Assembly (NCBI GenBank): GCA_034620365.1
Contig: JAQGEQ010000139.1
Coordinates: 124,001-188,000, forward strand
Length of the DNA stretch: 64,000 nt
Origin: Pegea sp. RAD2-039
Lineage: Eukaryota > Chordata > Thaliacea > Salpida > Salpidae
Direction: 5' to 3'
The translations under genes were made by a program, and so were the position numbers. Shown here piece by piece: positions 36,341 through 49,886 of this stretch. How positions within the stretch are numbered: position 1 is the stretch's first letter; each line of letters begins with the position of its first letter. The notes beneath the pieces are model-generated. The model was not told where the DNA came from and searched no databases. It saw only the letters and a list, made by a program, of their open reading frames with translations.

Positions 36341-37789
36341 CTACCCGAGTTTTTAAGGGCTAGGCGAATGATAACAGCTCTAAAACAATTAGAATGACTA
36401 AACTTTGAGTCTCTGATCTTTGCATGCTATAGTAAAAGTTATATATTAAAATCAAGTTAAAACTGTTTTGCAAAAAGAAAAAAATAGCAATTAAGGAAGA
36501 TAGAATTAGTTAAAAGATCTGCATCCCTAAAAATTTCAGTTTAATCCTTACGAATAAAAAATAGAATTCAAAATTAAGATTTGAAACTTTTCTGTAATGA
36601 TTTCAAGAAAACTTAAATCGAAACTAAAAGTTATTGTATATATAAAACTTCATAAGCTTGTTAATTATCTACATTGGCCACAAACATGCTGTTTGTATTT
36701 AAGATTGTTAAGATTAAACAGCTACTATTATAAACGTTTGCTATATGCTGTAATTCTTATGCTATAACTATAAAAAAAACATCAACAGGAAGATCTTGCT
36801 TTTTCAAACCGCAAACCAAACGTTTATTTAAGATAAATCAGTAATAGTGAGTACCAGCGTCGGCTAACTCTGTACATGTTTCTCTTCATCGGCCACAACT
36901 TACAAAGATATAGTATTAAGATAAATTGAATAAGTCTAGACATTATCTGCCTGTTGTCTTAAAAACCAAAACCTACTACTATTTTTTAATCAATTTAAAA
37001 GTTAGTTTTAATTCTTTTCTTTTTAATCTTAATATAAAGTAAAACGACTAGTAACATACATGACATTGAAATAAACAATTTATATAAATAATGGTACAGT
37101 TGAAAAATAACTTTTTTGATAAAAGTAATTACTAAAGAAAGTTCTAACATTATTAAATAAATATTTCTTGCAAGAATTCATAATGGTTAAAAAAAGATTT
37201 ATACTGACAAGAGTGGAATTAAATACTTACAAAATGACATAAGAATCATAAAATATGAATAAATGAAAGAGATAGCATAAAATTAAAAGTACATTTTCCA
37301 AACCATGATTTGTAGTAGCATTGAATACATTATTTTGGCTAAGCAACAAACAAAGAATATTGCAACATTCATTTTGAAAACAGACGACAATCTAATGAAC
37401 ACGGTGATGTCAGAACATAACCTTAGATGATTAAGTTAATTTGTAAAGCAACTCGTATAGAAAGACTATTAATAAATTTTAGTACAATATTAAAAATATA
37501 TTTCGAATTTAAACCATATCAATATACTTTGCTGATATGGTTTATACTGAGTTCACAAAATGTAAAGCAGAAAGTGCAAACGTTTTTCAATTAGAGTTAA
37601 ATTTATTTAGAAGTGTCAAAGTAATTCAAACAATTTGTGATCGAATCGAAAGTTAAGATCAGGTGATATTTTAAAAATAGCAATAAATATGAGAAAGTTA
37701 ACAGCTATATAAGGCAGCAAGTAGATAGTAAGTATCTAATTTTCAATGATGTTGGTCCTTTGATTTTTATTTACGAGTATCTTGCATTT
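36341..37789. other. AT-rich sequence downstream of the nuclear receptor gene
   Basis: Searched by eye on the minus strand for ligand-binding-domain exons of the nuclear receptor; none was recognised. No other feature supported. Confidence 0.4.
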
Positions 37790-40700
37790 TCACCGCTTGG
37801 TTCTTACTGCTGAAAAATATTTCAAAAATGAGAGCTGAATTTGATAACTTCGTAGAAACTGCAAGTTAATTGAACTGTTTTTTGTAATAAAAAGAAATTG
37901 AAAAACGTTTATTGAGTAAATTATCGCGTTTTTTAGATTTTATCTCAACATTTTTCAAGAAATATCAAAGTTCAAGTGCGAATTTTCAAGTCACATTTTG
38001 AAGTATTAATGATTTCATTTTATTCAAAAGTGAATCGTTAACTTTTACTATGTAAGAGCTCTTTGTTTATAGTGGTTTCGAACTGTAGAGTTTCTTGGTA
38101 CAATCAGATAATTTCTATTGTGGCTATTTGAACAACATTCAAAAAAATATTTTATTATTTTCTGTTAACAAAAGTTTAAAAAAAAATTAGGAAAACTGTC
38201 ATTTATAAAATAAATATTTAATTAAAAATTCTGCAGTTTTTGTATACATTGGTAATTCAGTTTGAAATATTAAACCTCTACTTGTGATTTATCTAAAGAT
38301 TAAAAGTTTAAAACTTTCCACCAAAATCTTTTTATGTTTAAATTTTCTACAAAATTCTAAAAAATTTCATTGAATTTCAAAATGATTCTTTAAGTGACTC
38401 ACCACCTCTCACCATTCCAACACTGAGACATTTTTGAAGCCGACAGCTTGGACACTGTGTCCTTGTTTTTTTACTGATATAACATCTACCATTTGAGTTA
38501 CAAGTAAATTCGGAATTCTTCTGCACGCTCCTCTAATTAGATTAATAAAGAAGATTTAGAAAATTGATTAGTAAAAATTCGTTGAGAGATAAATCCACTG
38601 TTAGACACTTATATTATTAGCTTATCAAATTTAGATTAACTTCTTTTTAATAAAATGATTCAAGTTTACTGAGTGCTTTTTTTATCTGAATATTTGCTTA
38701 AATTTCAATTACTAAGAAACTAAAGAAATTCTATAAATAATGGTTAAAAGCAAAACTTATTTTTAAATTAACTAATATTTTTTTAGGCATTTCTAGCAAA
38801 AAAACATAAATCACAAGTTGAGACTAATAATTTTCATAACTGCTTAAATTTCTTTATTTAATTTTACCCAATTCCTTGATCATTATATAAACTAATTTTT
38901 TTAAAGGGGTTTGCCTTTTCCTACAGTCCAATAAATCATTAAAAAATAATGTTGGTTTGAGACTGAAAATACAGTTTGTAATTGTCAAGCCTAAGGATTT
39001 CATTCAAAAGTGCTTTTTTAAATTATAGGTAAATTTTAATAAATATATAACTTACAGCTTATAAAGTCTAAGCTAACTATTTGTAACTTTAATTAATTCA
39101 AAACCCATCTTTAATTCTATAGATCATTGAAAATCGGATATTCTAGGAATAGTAAAGCTATTTTTTATGTGTTTTAATTAGTTAAGTAAAAACATTGACT
39201 ATTTTTTAGTATATTTTATAATTGTTTTTATTATTGTATTTAAGTACTTTCAACTAAATTTTGTTTTTATGATTTGTTTAAAGGAGTTTTGTATCTTAAG
39301 TTAAATTTTATTACCTTTAAGAAATGCTTTTAATTGAAAAATAAGAAATATACTGATTTAAAGATTTACCCAATGAATCTGACTAACAGCCATTTGGAAG
39401 ATTAAGTTGATTAGCGAATGTAAAATCTGCTTAGAGTATATTATAATAACTAGAGTTTAAAAAAATAGTAGAAGTAGAAAGTTCACCTTAAAGAAACCTT
39501 TACAACCTTCACAAGCTAAAACTCCATAATGTTGCCATCTCGCATAATCTCCACAAACTGTACAAAAAGTTTGATTGAATTCTGAAAAACCTCTAAATAC
39601 AGTTGGTGACAGACAAGGTGACGTCACACTTTCAGCAGCAGAGTATTTTTGCATTTTCGATGGTTTTGTGTGAGCTTCAAGAGTCTGAAAAATGTTTGAA
39701 AAAATCAAAAACTAATTTTCTGAGTTTTAGTACCAATCAAATTAGTTTTGAAATATCTTTTATGCTAGAGGCAATTACAAATGATAACATCATCAAAGTT
39801 TTTTTAATTGCCAAATAAGAAATTGTTTAATATTTGCACATTTTACTTCAAAGAAAAAGTGTCAGAACTTCAACCCGAAGAAAAGGGTTGCTTGAAAGAT
39901 TTTCTTATTTTTCATTTTTTCTCAGAAACATTATGAGGTCTGAATTAACTTGAATTAAAATTCCAATCAAATGGTATCTGATATCATTATTTTTTGTAAA
40001 ATGTTTCCTTTGATAAACTTCAAAGGTTTTAAGATTAAACTACAAATAAAGTCAGCAAGCTGTCAACTTTTTGCAAATACCATCCGATTTTATTAAATAA
40101 AAAACTTAAAAAGATTACTTCATATTTGTAATCTAACAAAACTATTTTTAGGTCACTAAAATCCATAAATAAACATTGCTTCAAATCGGGTTATAAGTAA
40201 AATAAAAAACTTAAGAATTGTATATTAACTATGTTTTAATCTCACATAAATTCAACCATATTTTTCCACACATGTATTACAGAATATGATATAAAAAACC
40301 TAAGGGCAAACAAAATAGATTGATGATACTTGTTATGTAAACGAATTTTCTATTTTTGTGTCCAAGCTATAACCAGAAACAAAATATTTAAGTTGTATTT
40401 ATTCTATTTGCAACGGCGAAAAGTAATGTAGGAACTTTTACATTTGCTCAGAACTTTTCTAACTAACCCCAAATCAAAACTATTGTAAATAAAAGATATT
40501 AAAGATTTATCTTATTAAATTTTCACTTATAAGATCTTAAATTTTGACTGTGAGTTCTTTACTGATTTTAATTGCATCAATCAAAGAAAATTATGAAGCT
40601 TACTTTTAGAAACCTTTGATATAAATTATGTTATTAATATAATCATGCATGTTTCTTTTAAACTATGATTGATTTTTTATTAACGTTGATGACCCTGGTT

Positions 40701-42641
40701 GAACTGTTCGGAAAGATATAAAGAAAAAGAGCAACTGTTATTACTTCTAGACAACTTTTCTAAAAATATATCAAAAAAGCTCTAAGCGTTTTTTTTTCTT
40801 AGTGACTGAATATGATGAGATCTTGGTTGCAGTTTTGCGTTTCAGTAAAAAGTATTTTCAAAAACTTTATGGTACAAAGTATGCCTCATAAAATTACCTT
40901 TTTGATTAAACAAGACATTAGTTGAATTTTGTAGAATGTAAGAGGAATGAATTTTTATAGGTGAGTAATTTCCGATTTCATTACTTTACATGTAGAATGT
41001 ACAATTGAGATACAACGGAATTAAAGCTTTTGAAAAGCAACAAAAAGGTTAAATTAAAGATCAACTTTAGAAACCATTTTCAACTAAGTATTTTCTGATA
41101 TATCTACTAACAGTTTAACACCAAGCTCTTTGTTAATCTCAATTATAATATAAGAAGAAATAAATTTCATATTAAGCTCTAAAATCAGCACTCAATTATT
41201 ATGTTATCTTTAAGTTAGATAGTAATTAGTTAAAGAAGCTTTAGTTTTTGAAATGAAAAAAAAAAATCAGTAAGTTTTAAGTCAAATATAAGAAAACTAG
41301 TCTGATAATCTCGTTAACCAAGTGTGCATCTGATTAAAACTTTTGATACAAGCAGTATTTATTTCAACAATTATTCAAGTATATTAAAGCCGAAAGAAGT
41401 ACTATGAAAGTTTATTTTAAAAATATTTTCATGAAGAATTTAGGAAGTAAAAAGAGGTAATTATTCAATGAATGAAGTTTTACAGAAGAAATTCAAAAAA
41501 TAAACCAAAGATTAAAAAGAATTTAACTGAATTTATTAAACTAGTTCACAAACCAGACTACAAAGGATTCATTGGGTCTAAAATATCGATTTTTACTGAA
41601 GTAAACTCGATTATTTTGTATTTGAATAGTTTTTCGACCTAATTAATCTTATAAAGAAAAACAAGTAATTCAATGAGAAATTTTAACGAAGCAAAAAGCA
41701 ATATGCTGTTGTTTTTATAGATTGACTTAAACTTATAGTTTACCAATCGTAATTAAACTAACAAATTCTAAAATTCAGTTCAAAAATAAGATAAAAACCC
41801 TATAATAAAACCATCTTACCACACAAGGCTCTTTCATTTTATGGTTTACTGGTCTTTTCAGTGACAATTTTGGCTGATTACATTTTTGCGCGGAGTTACT
41901 CTGAAGAGAAGACTGCAAGAACGGTCGGCTCATAACTTCACGCTTAGTCAGATTCTCTTCAGTTTTGCGCTCTATTAAATCAAAGATCAGAGAGTTATGA
42001 TTAGTTGAGTTTCCAAACACAGGATTGTTGACATCGACTTCATTGTAGGGTAGTGGCGAGTGGAAAATGGGGTCTTTGAAGTCAGAAAAAGGCTCTAATT
42101 CGGATCCCGAAGCTTCCATTGTTGCATTTCCGGAATTCATCACTAAGTTATCATCGCTAGATGAAGATTCGTGAAGTCCACGGAAGACTACAATAGTTTT
42201 TCCGGGCTCCATCGAAGGAAACTCTACCGATGATACCGGTGAGTCTGAGTATGTTAGAGGATTAAAAGTCGATGAATCAGATACAAGGTCTTCATTTAAT
42301 ATGGTCGTAGGTCCAGAACGATGATTTCTATGATAAGCAGCTAAGTTGACATCCTGGGATCCATGGTGCTTCCATTTTCGGTGACTTGCCATAAAAGGAA
42401 GATCAAGGTTAGTATCACCATCATTTGAGATCGACATCTCATCATTTAGAATTACAATTGGATGATCTAGGTCATTTTGTCCGTATTCCAAATTAGTAAA
42501 GTCGAAATCATTAAACATGTAACCAGAGAAGGTTTCGTCATCATACGGATCAGTGTTGAATACATCTTGAATTATTGTTTGGGACTCTTTAAACGCATCG
42601 TTATCTTCTGCTAAAATTAGTTTATCTGGAAACTTTATCAT
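37790..42641 (-). CDS. Nuclear receptor transcription factor, NR4A-like DNA-binding domain, no ligand-binding domain found
   Basis: Sequence-specific nuclear transcription factor. Exons: 41820-42641 (274 codons, start ATG at 42641), 39487-39684, 38403-38532 and a tentative last exon 37790-37809. Phases fit (822+198+130+20 = 1170 nt; 389 residues). Exon 1 is acidic and serine-rich with no known fold, as expected of an AF-1 region. Exon 2 ends with zinc finger 1 ([20 protein letters not shown], then CKGFFK; P-box EGCKG). Exon 3 holds finger 2 ([30 protein letters not shown], then KCLSVGM), so all eight zinc-binding cysteines are present. QHYGV, VQKN and the intron after GFFK favour the NR4A/HR38 group, but D-box and finger-2 residues are divergent. 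The last exon would add AVRTKR then a stop, giving GMVRGAVRTKR, the usual start of the hinge. No ligand-binding domain was found. Exons 1-3 are secure; the 3' end is not. Confidence 0.7.
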
Positions 42642-45600
42642 GATTTATAGCTTTAGTAGAAAAGAGTAAAATTTGTAGTTTTGATTCTAATTGTTTTTAA
42701 ATGCTTACACTTTTTTATTGATTAGTATAATTTATTAAAAAAATATAGTTTGTTTTGATAAAAGTTTGCTGCAATTTATAACATCTAAAAACTTTTTTGA
42801 AATACAAACTTTACTAGTTAAAAGCTTTCTAAGAACTACTCATCAGCACTGACTTAGTTATAAGAAGAAATATTTTCTTTGTCTCAAGTTTTAGTAACTT
42901 TCATTTTTCGTTATTTCTTAAAATTAGTTTTTTTCACAAACTTAGTATATATAAAAAAAACGAAATTTTAAACAAATAATAAAACGTTTGTTTGACTAAA
43001 TACTTCAGATGTTTTCTTAAAAAATAAAAGAAAAAATAAAATGCAAATTATTTGAGCAATTTGAAGCATAGTAAAGCTAACAAGCAAACATTCTAAAAGA
43101 TGTTTATACATAACTAAGTTGTCTTGTACAAATTCACTAAAACACTCTTCAAATATTCAATTCATAAATTTTTTCAATAACTCTGCCAATTATAGAAACA
43201 AGAAAATTCTCTAATCTATAAATAAAAGTTACTCAGCTGTAAGAACTTACTTTACAAGTTGGCTCGGACTAAGTATATAAAAACTTTTTTCTTTTTTCTT
43301 CGAAAAACATCTTTTTTTGTCTCTATTCACTGTTATTTGATTGCTGTAAATATGAATTCTAAAGTTTTGACTAATTTAATAACAATAGCAAGAATTTGAA
43401 ATATATTTAGTTTCACTTTCCTTTCAAATATAGAACTGTGGGTTGAATCTTTTCTTTAAACTGTTGAGAAACAAAAACATATTTTTTGAATTTTTGTTAG
43501 CATAAGCTCATTAAAACAACATTTTTAGAAAATGTATTTTGATTGATATTTAATTTCAAATTTAAATTAACGAGTTATTTCTAGGAAAACTTTGAAAAAA
43601 AAACTTTTTCAAGAAGTATTTTCAGACATTTGATTTAGTTTAGAAAATATTTTAAATTTCAAAAAAGAAAGTGTAATAGCCGTTCGACTTTTTTCACTAA
43701 AAACAATTGTTTGCATTTTTCTTAAAACTTTTTGTTGTTACATTTCGATTTGATCTATAAAACAGCAAAATTACTCTTTTTAAATTGATGTTATTTAAAT
43801 TTTCTTAACTTATCACAATTTTAGAGAATTTGAAAAACATTGTATGTTTGAAATAATTGTAATGTTCTTTTTTAAACATTTACAGACTTCTGTTTTATAT
43901 AAACGAATTTAGGTTAGATAAAAACCAAACAAAGTTGTTTTCGATTCAATTGTTAAATGGTTAAAACTAAAATGTTGTTGTCAAATGATAAACATCAAAG
44001 TATTTCGCTTTTAAAGCAACACTCTCAGTTTTTAAGATCCCAAGATATATTAAGATGTATTATTTGTTTGTCAACCGTTTAAATAAATGTAAATCAACTT
44101 ATTTGATGAATTTTGTTTATTTGAAGCAAATTTGTACAAAATAAGTTGTTTTTGGAATTTTTACAAACCACTAAAAGAGTTATACGTGAATTTTAAGTGT
44201 AAAAAAGGAAAACATATCCAACAAAAACCGTTACCGTCAGCTTATCTTCTTTCTAAGTTTATATATAAAAAAAAACTTCAGTAAAATTCGAAGAGTTAAC
44301 AAAGTCGTCTCAAACAAACATGTTTTTACATCTTTCAGTAACTTATATTGAAAGTCATTATAATTTTTTGACATATTTTCATATTTCGTAAATAAAACGT
44401 CAAGATTTATCAATTTTAATTTGATTAAAAATATTTAATTTCAAACCAAAACCTCTTGTGTAAAGTAATGATGAAGAAGAAATCGTTGTCAAAATAATTT
44501 TTTGAAACAATTTAATTAAATAAATTTTGGTATAAACTTTAAGCATGAAAAATTTAAAATTTTCTTAAATAAAAGTTATATTTTTAGATAAATATTTGTT
44601 TTAAAAACACTTAAAATTAAACACATTTAAATAAACCTTTTCAATGAAGATAATCAAACTTTTAAACTTAATTATTTTTGAAGAGATGGAAACGATTTTT
44701 AGCCTAATACAGATAATGAGTAGATTATCTAAATCAGTTAAAACCATCTAAAAATAGTAGATCATTTTTTAAAATGAGAGTTTGAATTTATTTTGTAATG
44801 AGATTTTAATAGACTAGATCTTAAGTCAGAGTATTTTTTCAAATTAATAAATTTAAATTTCTTCAGCACTAAGTATATTTTAATATTAGTTAAGCAGATT
44901 ATTGAGTAGTTGATCAGATACTTTTAGTAATAAATTTTCTCAACTGAAATAATTACTTTGAAATATAATAACCAGCATGCAAAACTTGAAATTAAATTGA
45001 AGTGGATTAAACTGTAATTCAAAGTTAACTTAAGTTAAAATACTTTAGCTTAGAAACCCGTAATAAAATTCACTTTATTAAAACTTTTATCATTATTATT
45101 AATAAATCTTAATAAATCAAGATAAAGATTTCTTACTTTATTCCAAGCAGCTGTTTACATGATTTTCAATCTGTATATATTAAATATCAAAGACTTTTAA
45201 AATGTAAAAAAGATTGAACAGTTTAATTAATGAATTAATCAAGAGCTGTAAATTTATGTTTCAAAACAAACTTTAAGCCTTAAAGAATTTTATTAATCGA
45301 ATTACATTTCTTACAAACATTTCTGGAACAGATTTTTATTAAATGGTGAATAATTAAGTTTGCAACATTTGTCTTTAGATTGCTAGTATTTTATTAATTT
45401 AACCATTATATTTTCAGGGTTGCTAAAAGTTATGAATTAGTTTTCTAATGTTTTATGTAAGCTTTTATAATATTAATGGCTTATTGGTATTTATTATAAC
45501 TGTAGTAATTTGAAGAAATTATTTATTTATTGATTTGTCTTTACCCTTAATAAAAAAATTAAGGATATTTTATTTTTTATCAAAGACCAAATCTTTTTAA

Positions 45601-47758
45601 ACCACCAGATTTTATTTCGCCTAAACATTAGCTTCTTTCAAAAGAACTTCAATTTTTAGTTAAAAAATTTAAAAGGTTTTTGAAAATTTAATAAAAAATA
45701 TTTCAAAGATTTCGTAGATCAATTTGAACAACTTAAAATAAAATTTAGTAAGCGTAAAAAAGATATTTTAAAAATTCATTTTGATATAAAAACAAACCAC
45801 TGAACTTTCTAAAACTAACTCTTAAATTAAACTGAATTCAGAATGTATGTAATAGTTAATTAATAAATATTTAAATAGATAATATTTTTGTATAATCAAA
45901 ATTGAAAATGTTTAAATAAAAACTGGTTTATTAAATACTAAAACTTTATGAAACCACAGTTTTTAATACAAAATGAAAAAATATCACAAAATTACTAAGA
46001 TTCCTGAAAATAAGTTTTTAAAATGACTTGAATGTCTTAGAATGCTTTGTAGATTTACTAAAAAAGTATAATTTTAAAGTTTACTGTCAATAAAAATTAT
46101 TCTATTTGTAAAATGCTGAAGTTGCTTTTATGTTAAATGCTGATAAATGATTTAGTTATTTTGTATACAAAAGATAGCTCTAACAAAATTAGAGTCTAAT
46201 AAAAATATCGATTTTTAAGCTTACATTTGAATGTCTACATAATGATAAAAAATCATAAAATAATTGAGGTAATTTTGAAAGACACAAATTTGCATTTACA
46301 GTAACAAAATTGGTCAGTTGTGATAGAAATAAGGAGAAAATTGTTAAAGTGAAAACCAAAATGGTAAAATCTGTTTTAAGATTTGAACTAAATCAAAACT
46401 AATTTACTTTTAATGTATCTGAAGAAATAAAATCAATTTTGTCAAAAAATGTAACATATCATAAAGAGAAATTGAGATGATTTTATTTGTAGCAGTAAAA
46501 AAATATTAGTAGAACGCTTGTAAATAGAAAGTTTATTAACTAGTCTAATTGTTTGAGAAATCTTTTTATAGTAACCAAAAATTATTATGTTGTAGATTTA
46601 AGAAATTTTTTCGTTTTAAACCTGTTTAAGTGTTAGTCTGTAGAAAAAAGTAATAATAAGGAAATACTATTATATTTTTACCTTATATTTTTTAAATCTC
46701 ATAAAATGCACAAAATTTGTTTTATGTTAACCTTACTTTTGTGCTTTCAAATAATTTTGAGGTATATCTTTGGTTTATACCAATGTTTAAAGAAACATCT
46801 TATTCTCATTATTCATATTCTGACAATCAAGACAACATTTTTCTTATCGAATTTTCGTTGACTTTAGAAAAAATTTTTGAATTTATTGAAAAAAATTGTT
46901 ATATCTAACGATAAAATAAATTAAGCGGTGTAAATAAAATATTTTATAAAATCTAAATTCGTAAACTCAGTCTACAAGATTTCAAAAGAACAAACTTACC
47001 AAACTAATTTCTTCTTCAAATCTTTTTCTGAATATTTTTGAACAAATCAATTTTGTTCAGTAAAATCTGGATTAATTTTTATCAGAATATGTTAAACGTT
47101 TAAAATTACACACCCCCAATATATTTACTTTCTCAAATGATTCAAAGTGTTACATATTTTTATTATTTAAGTATATATAATCAAGAAATACTAATTTCTT
47201 TCAATTTTTGATCCAAATTACTGAGTAGTGTTGTGCTTTCTAAAATTTTTTAATTTGTACGATCTCACGTATTAATCATACAAAACTTAAGCAAAACTAT
47301 TTATATTACAAATTAAATATCATTTAAATTTAAATTAAGTAATTTAGAATATTAATTATATTGTTTGCTTTTTTGTATAGTTATGAAACTTTTAGTTTTA
47401 TGAAGTTTTACGAAAATATTTTTACTGTTTTAGGGACTTTTATAGCTCACTTATATTATTTTATTTTAATAACAGATTTCTAAACAGGAGTTACAAATTA
47501 TTTTTTTATTCTATAGTTTAAATTCTTAATCAAAATAAATTAAACAGTTTTATGTGCAAAAATAATTCTTAAATGATCTTATATTTTCAGCTATTTTAAT
47601 TGCTTTTTGTATGGGGACTACTGAAATGCCATGTGTCACATCTTTTCTTTCTATATTTGGATAATTTCATAATATAACTTTCAAAAAGTTTTATTCATTT
47701 ATAAATAATTACCATACAGAAATATTTTCACTACAGAATTTTTTTTATAAAATCAAAC
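42642..47758. other. Long AT-rich intergenic region between divergent genes
   Basis: About 5.1 kb between the starts of the nuclear receptor gene (minus) and ITFG2 (plus), so it should hold both promoters. No transposon, RNA gene or convincing exon was recognised. The frame 46717-46908 lacks an ATG and has no motif. Confidence 0.5.
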
Positions 47759-49886
47759 ATGTTAAATATGAGAACTGTTTCATTTGTTGAACATTTATGT
47801 TTAAATGTTGATGGTAAAGTCAATCCAAATTGTATGGTTGTAGAAGATATAGATAATGACAAAATAAATGAGTTGATTGTTTGTAAATCAGGTTAGTCAA
47901 TCTTATTGTCAATTAAATAAACTTTAAATATTTTACTTAAATATTTTTATATTTAATAAATATTACTATCTACCTTAAGTTGTTGCTTGGCTATTATTAG
48001 ATGATTACTACAATTAAATTATTTTCTAGATGGTGGAGTTGTTATATTTAAAGGAAATTCTTTAAAACCTTGGTATACATTTCAAACTAATTGTGATGTT
48101 TCTTCTATATTGGCTGGTGACATTTATAATCAAGGGAAAAATTCCCTTTTAATAATTGGAAATGATGGCAATATTTGTATTGTCGAAATGTAAGTCTTTG
48201 AAGTTGCTAGGTATCTCAAACCAAGCTTGATATGAATAGATTTTATAAAGATTTGTTTTTAATTTTTAGTGAAATTATTTAAATAATATAATTATTGGTG
48301 AAAAAGTTTGAGTTTTTTTAATATATCCTTTTTCAATTGATTTTTAGAGAAGTCATCAATTCAGTTATAACTCATACTTCAAGGTGTGTAAAAGTGATGA
48401 TTAATATTTCACAAGTTTTACTAGCAGATATTAATAAAGATGGGCGACTGGTTCTTTTAGCTTGTCATAGTGATTGTCATGTATCAGCTTACAGGTTAGA
48501 CTTGAGGTTAGTGGTCATCTTATTTGATCATTATATGGATTTAGATGGGAAGAAGGCAAACTGAACATACTACAAATTTGGAAGCTACCAAACTTTGCAG
48601 GCAACATTGCTATACACGGTGGAACAAATAAACAAACTTCAATCATGGTGTCTCAACCTGGGTGTTCTTATGCTGTTTTAAGAACCACTGACTGGGTTAG
48701 TCTCTAACTATTTAAAAGTGGCTTTTTGGCTGATTAAATTATTTGATTTGAATTTTTTGGGAAGTTTTTTTACAATAAATTATTTTGTTTTTAGAATAAT
48801 CCACAAAAACTAAACTGTAAAGCTGAAAATGGAAGTATTAATGGGTGTAGAATATGTGGACCGGAATATATCGAGTTTACTCCCTTATCAAGGTTCAACA
48901 TTTAAAAATTATTTGAATTGATGAATCATCTAATTATTGAGTTAAAAGAAAAATAATTTTTCAATTTTTAAAGTGTTTGAAAGATTTTTGAAAATTATTT
49001 TAAATAGTCGAACAAGACTTCAAAATCCTGATGTAAATTGTCAAATAATCGGAGACATCCGGAAAGGATCCCACGCAGACTCTAATGATCAAAAAGATTA
49101 CGGATACATCGCTCTTTGTACCCTAGATGGCACGATTAAGTTAATGGAAGAATGTACGATCTTATGGTCAGTTCAGGTTTGTATATAAATTCTTGAAAAC
49201 GTTTTTTTTGGACTTTTCATCATTTTCAGGTTGACCATCAACTTTTTGCTGTGGCCAAGATGGATGTGCTGGGAGATTGCCGTGAAGAGGTTATAGTATG
49301 TGCCTGGGACGGTCAAACTTACATCGTCGACCATGACAAGAATGTAGTTAGGTACCATTTCCATTCGAAAGTTCAGGTAAGTAATTTTGTACATTTTTTG
49401 AGGTTTTTTTAACTTTCATTTTTTTTCAAGTCCTTTTGTGCTGGTAGATTTAGTATCGATGGAAAAAATAATTTTCCTAGTTTAGTTTATGGTGATTTTA
49501 ATGGAAATATTTGGTTGTATTATGATGTGAGATTGCCTTTTCTACATGCAAGTGATTTAATATCAGAAGCAGAGAAAGATGAAGATACTTTGAAAATGTT
49601 TGAACAATTTAGGTTGAAAAATGAAAAAGTAAGATAATTTGTAAACAGTTTTTTTATCTTCAATCTAATCTTTCAATTTTACATTTTTGTATTAATCTTT
49701 TTCTAAGTTATTTCTTAATTTAGTTTTGACATTAAAATTTGTTATACTTTTTTTCTGTTATTGACATAAAAAACATTACATCTCAAGTCTTTTTTTTATT
49801 AGGAAAGAAAAGAATTTCTTCGTTACTGTCTTTATGAGCTACCAACAATTAATAAAATTGAAAACATGAATGAAGAAGAAACATGA
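47759..49886 (+). CDS. ITFG2: ITFG2, KICSTOR complex subunit (9 exons)
   Basis: Homologue of integrin-alpha FG-GAP repeat protein 2, a subunit of KICSTOR, which tethers the GATOR1 GTPase-activating complex to the lysosome so that amino-acid shortage can switch off mTORC1. Exons: 47759-47891, 48030-48189, 48348-48494, 48545-48695, 48795-48892, 49008-49176, 49230-49376, 49431-49628, 49803-49886. They total 1287 nt (428 residues), close to the human length, and every junction keeps phase. Diagnostic stretches: [10 protein letters not shown] at the N-terminus, [43 protein letters not shown] followed by [13 protein letters not shown], and [18 protein letters not shown]. The Asp-rich DxDxDxxNE-type loops mark FG-GAP/beta-propeller blades. 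The homologous start is probably the second ATG (47768). Introns are very short (three of 50-54 nt). No stop or frameshift breaks the gene. Confidence 0.93.

Noticed and set aside
37290..37390. Minus-strand peptide beginning MNVAIFFVCCLAK, signal-peptide-like
   Set aside because: Only about 29 codons, rich in AT-biased hydrophobic residues, with no supporting exon.
46717..46908. Plus-strand 63-codon frame upstream of ITFG2
   Set aside because: No ATG, no recognisable domain, and no splice-compatible partner exon seen.
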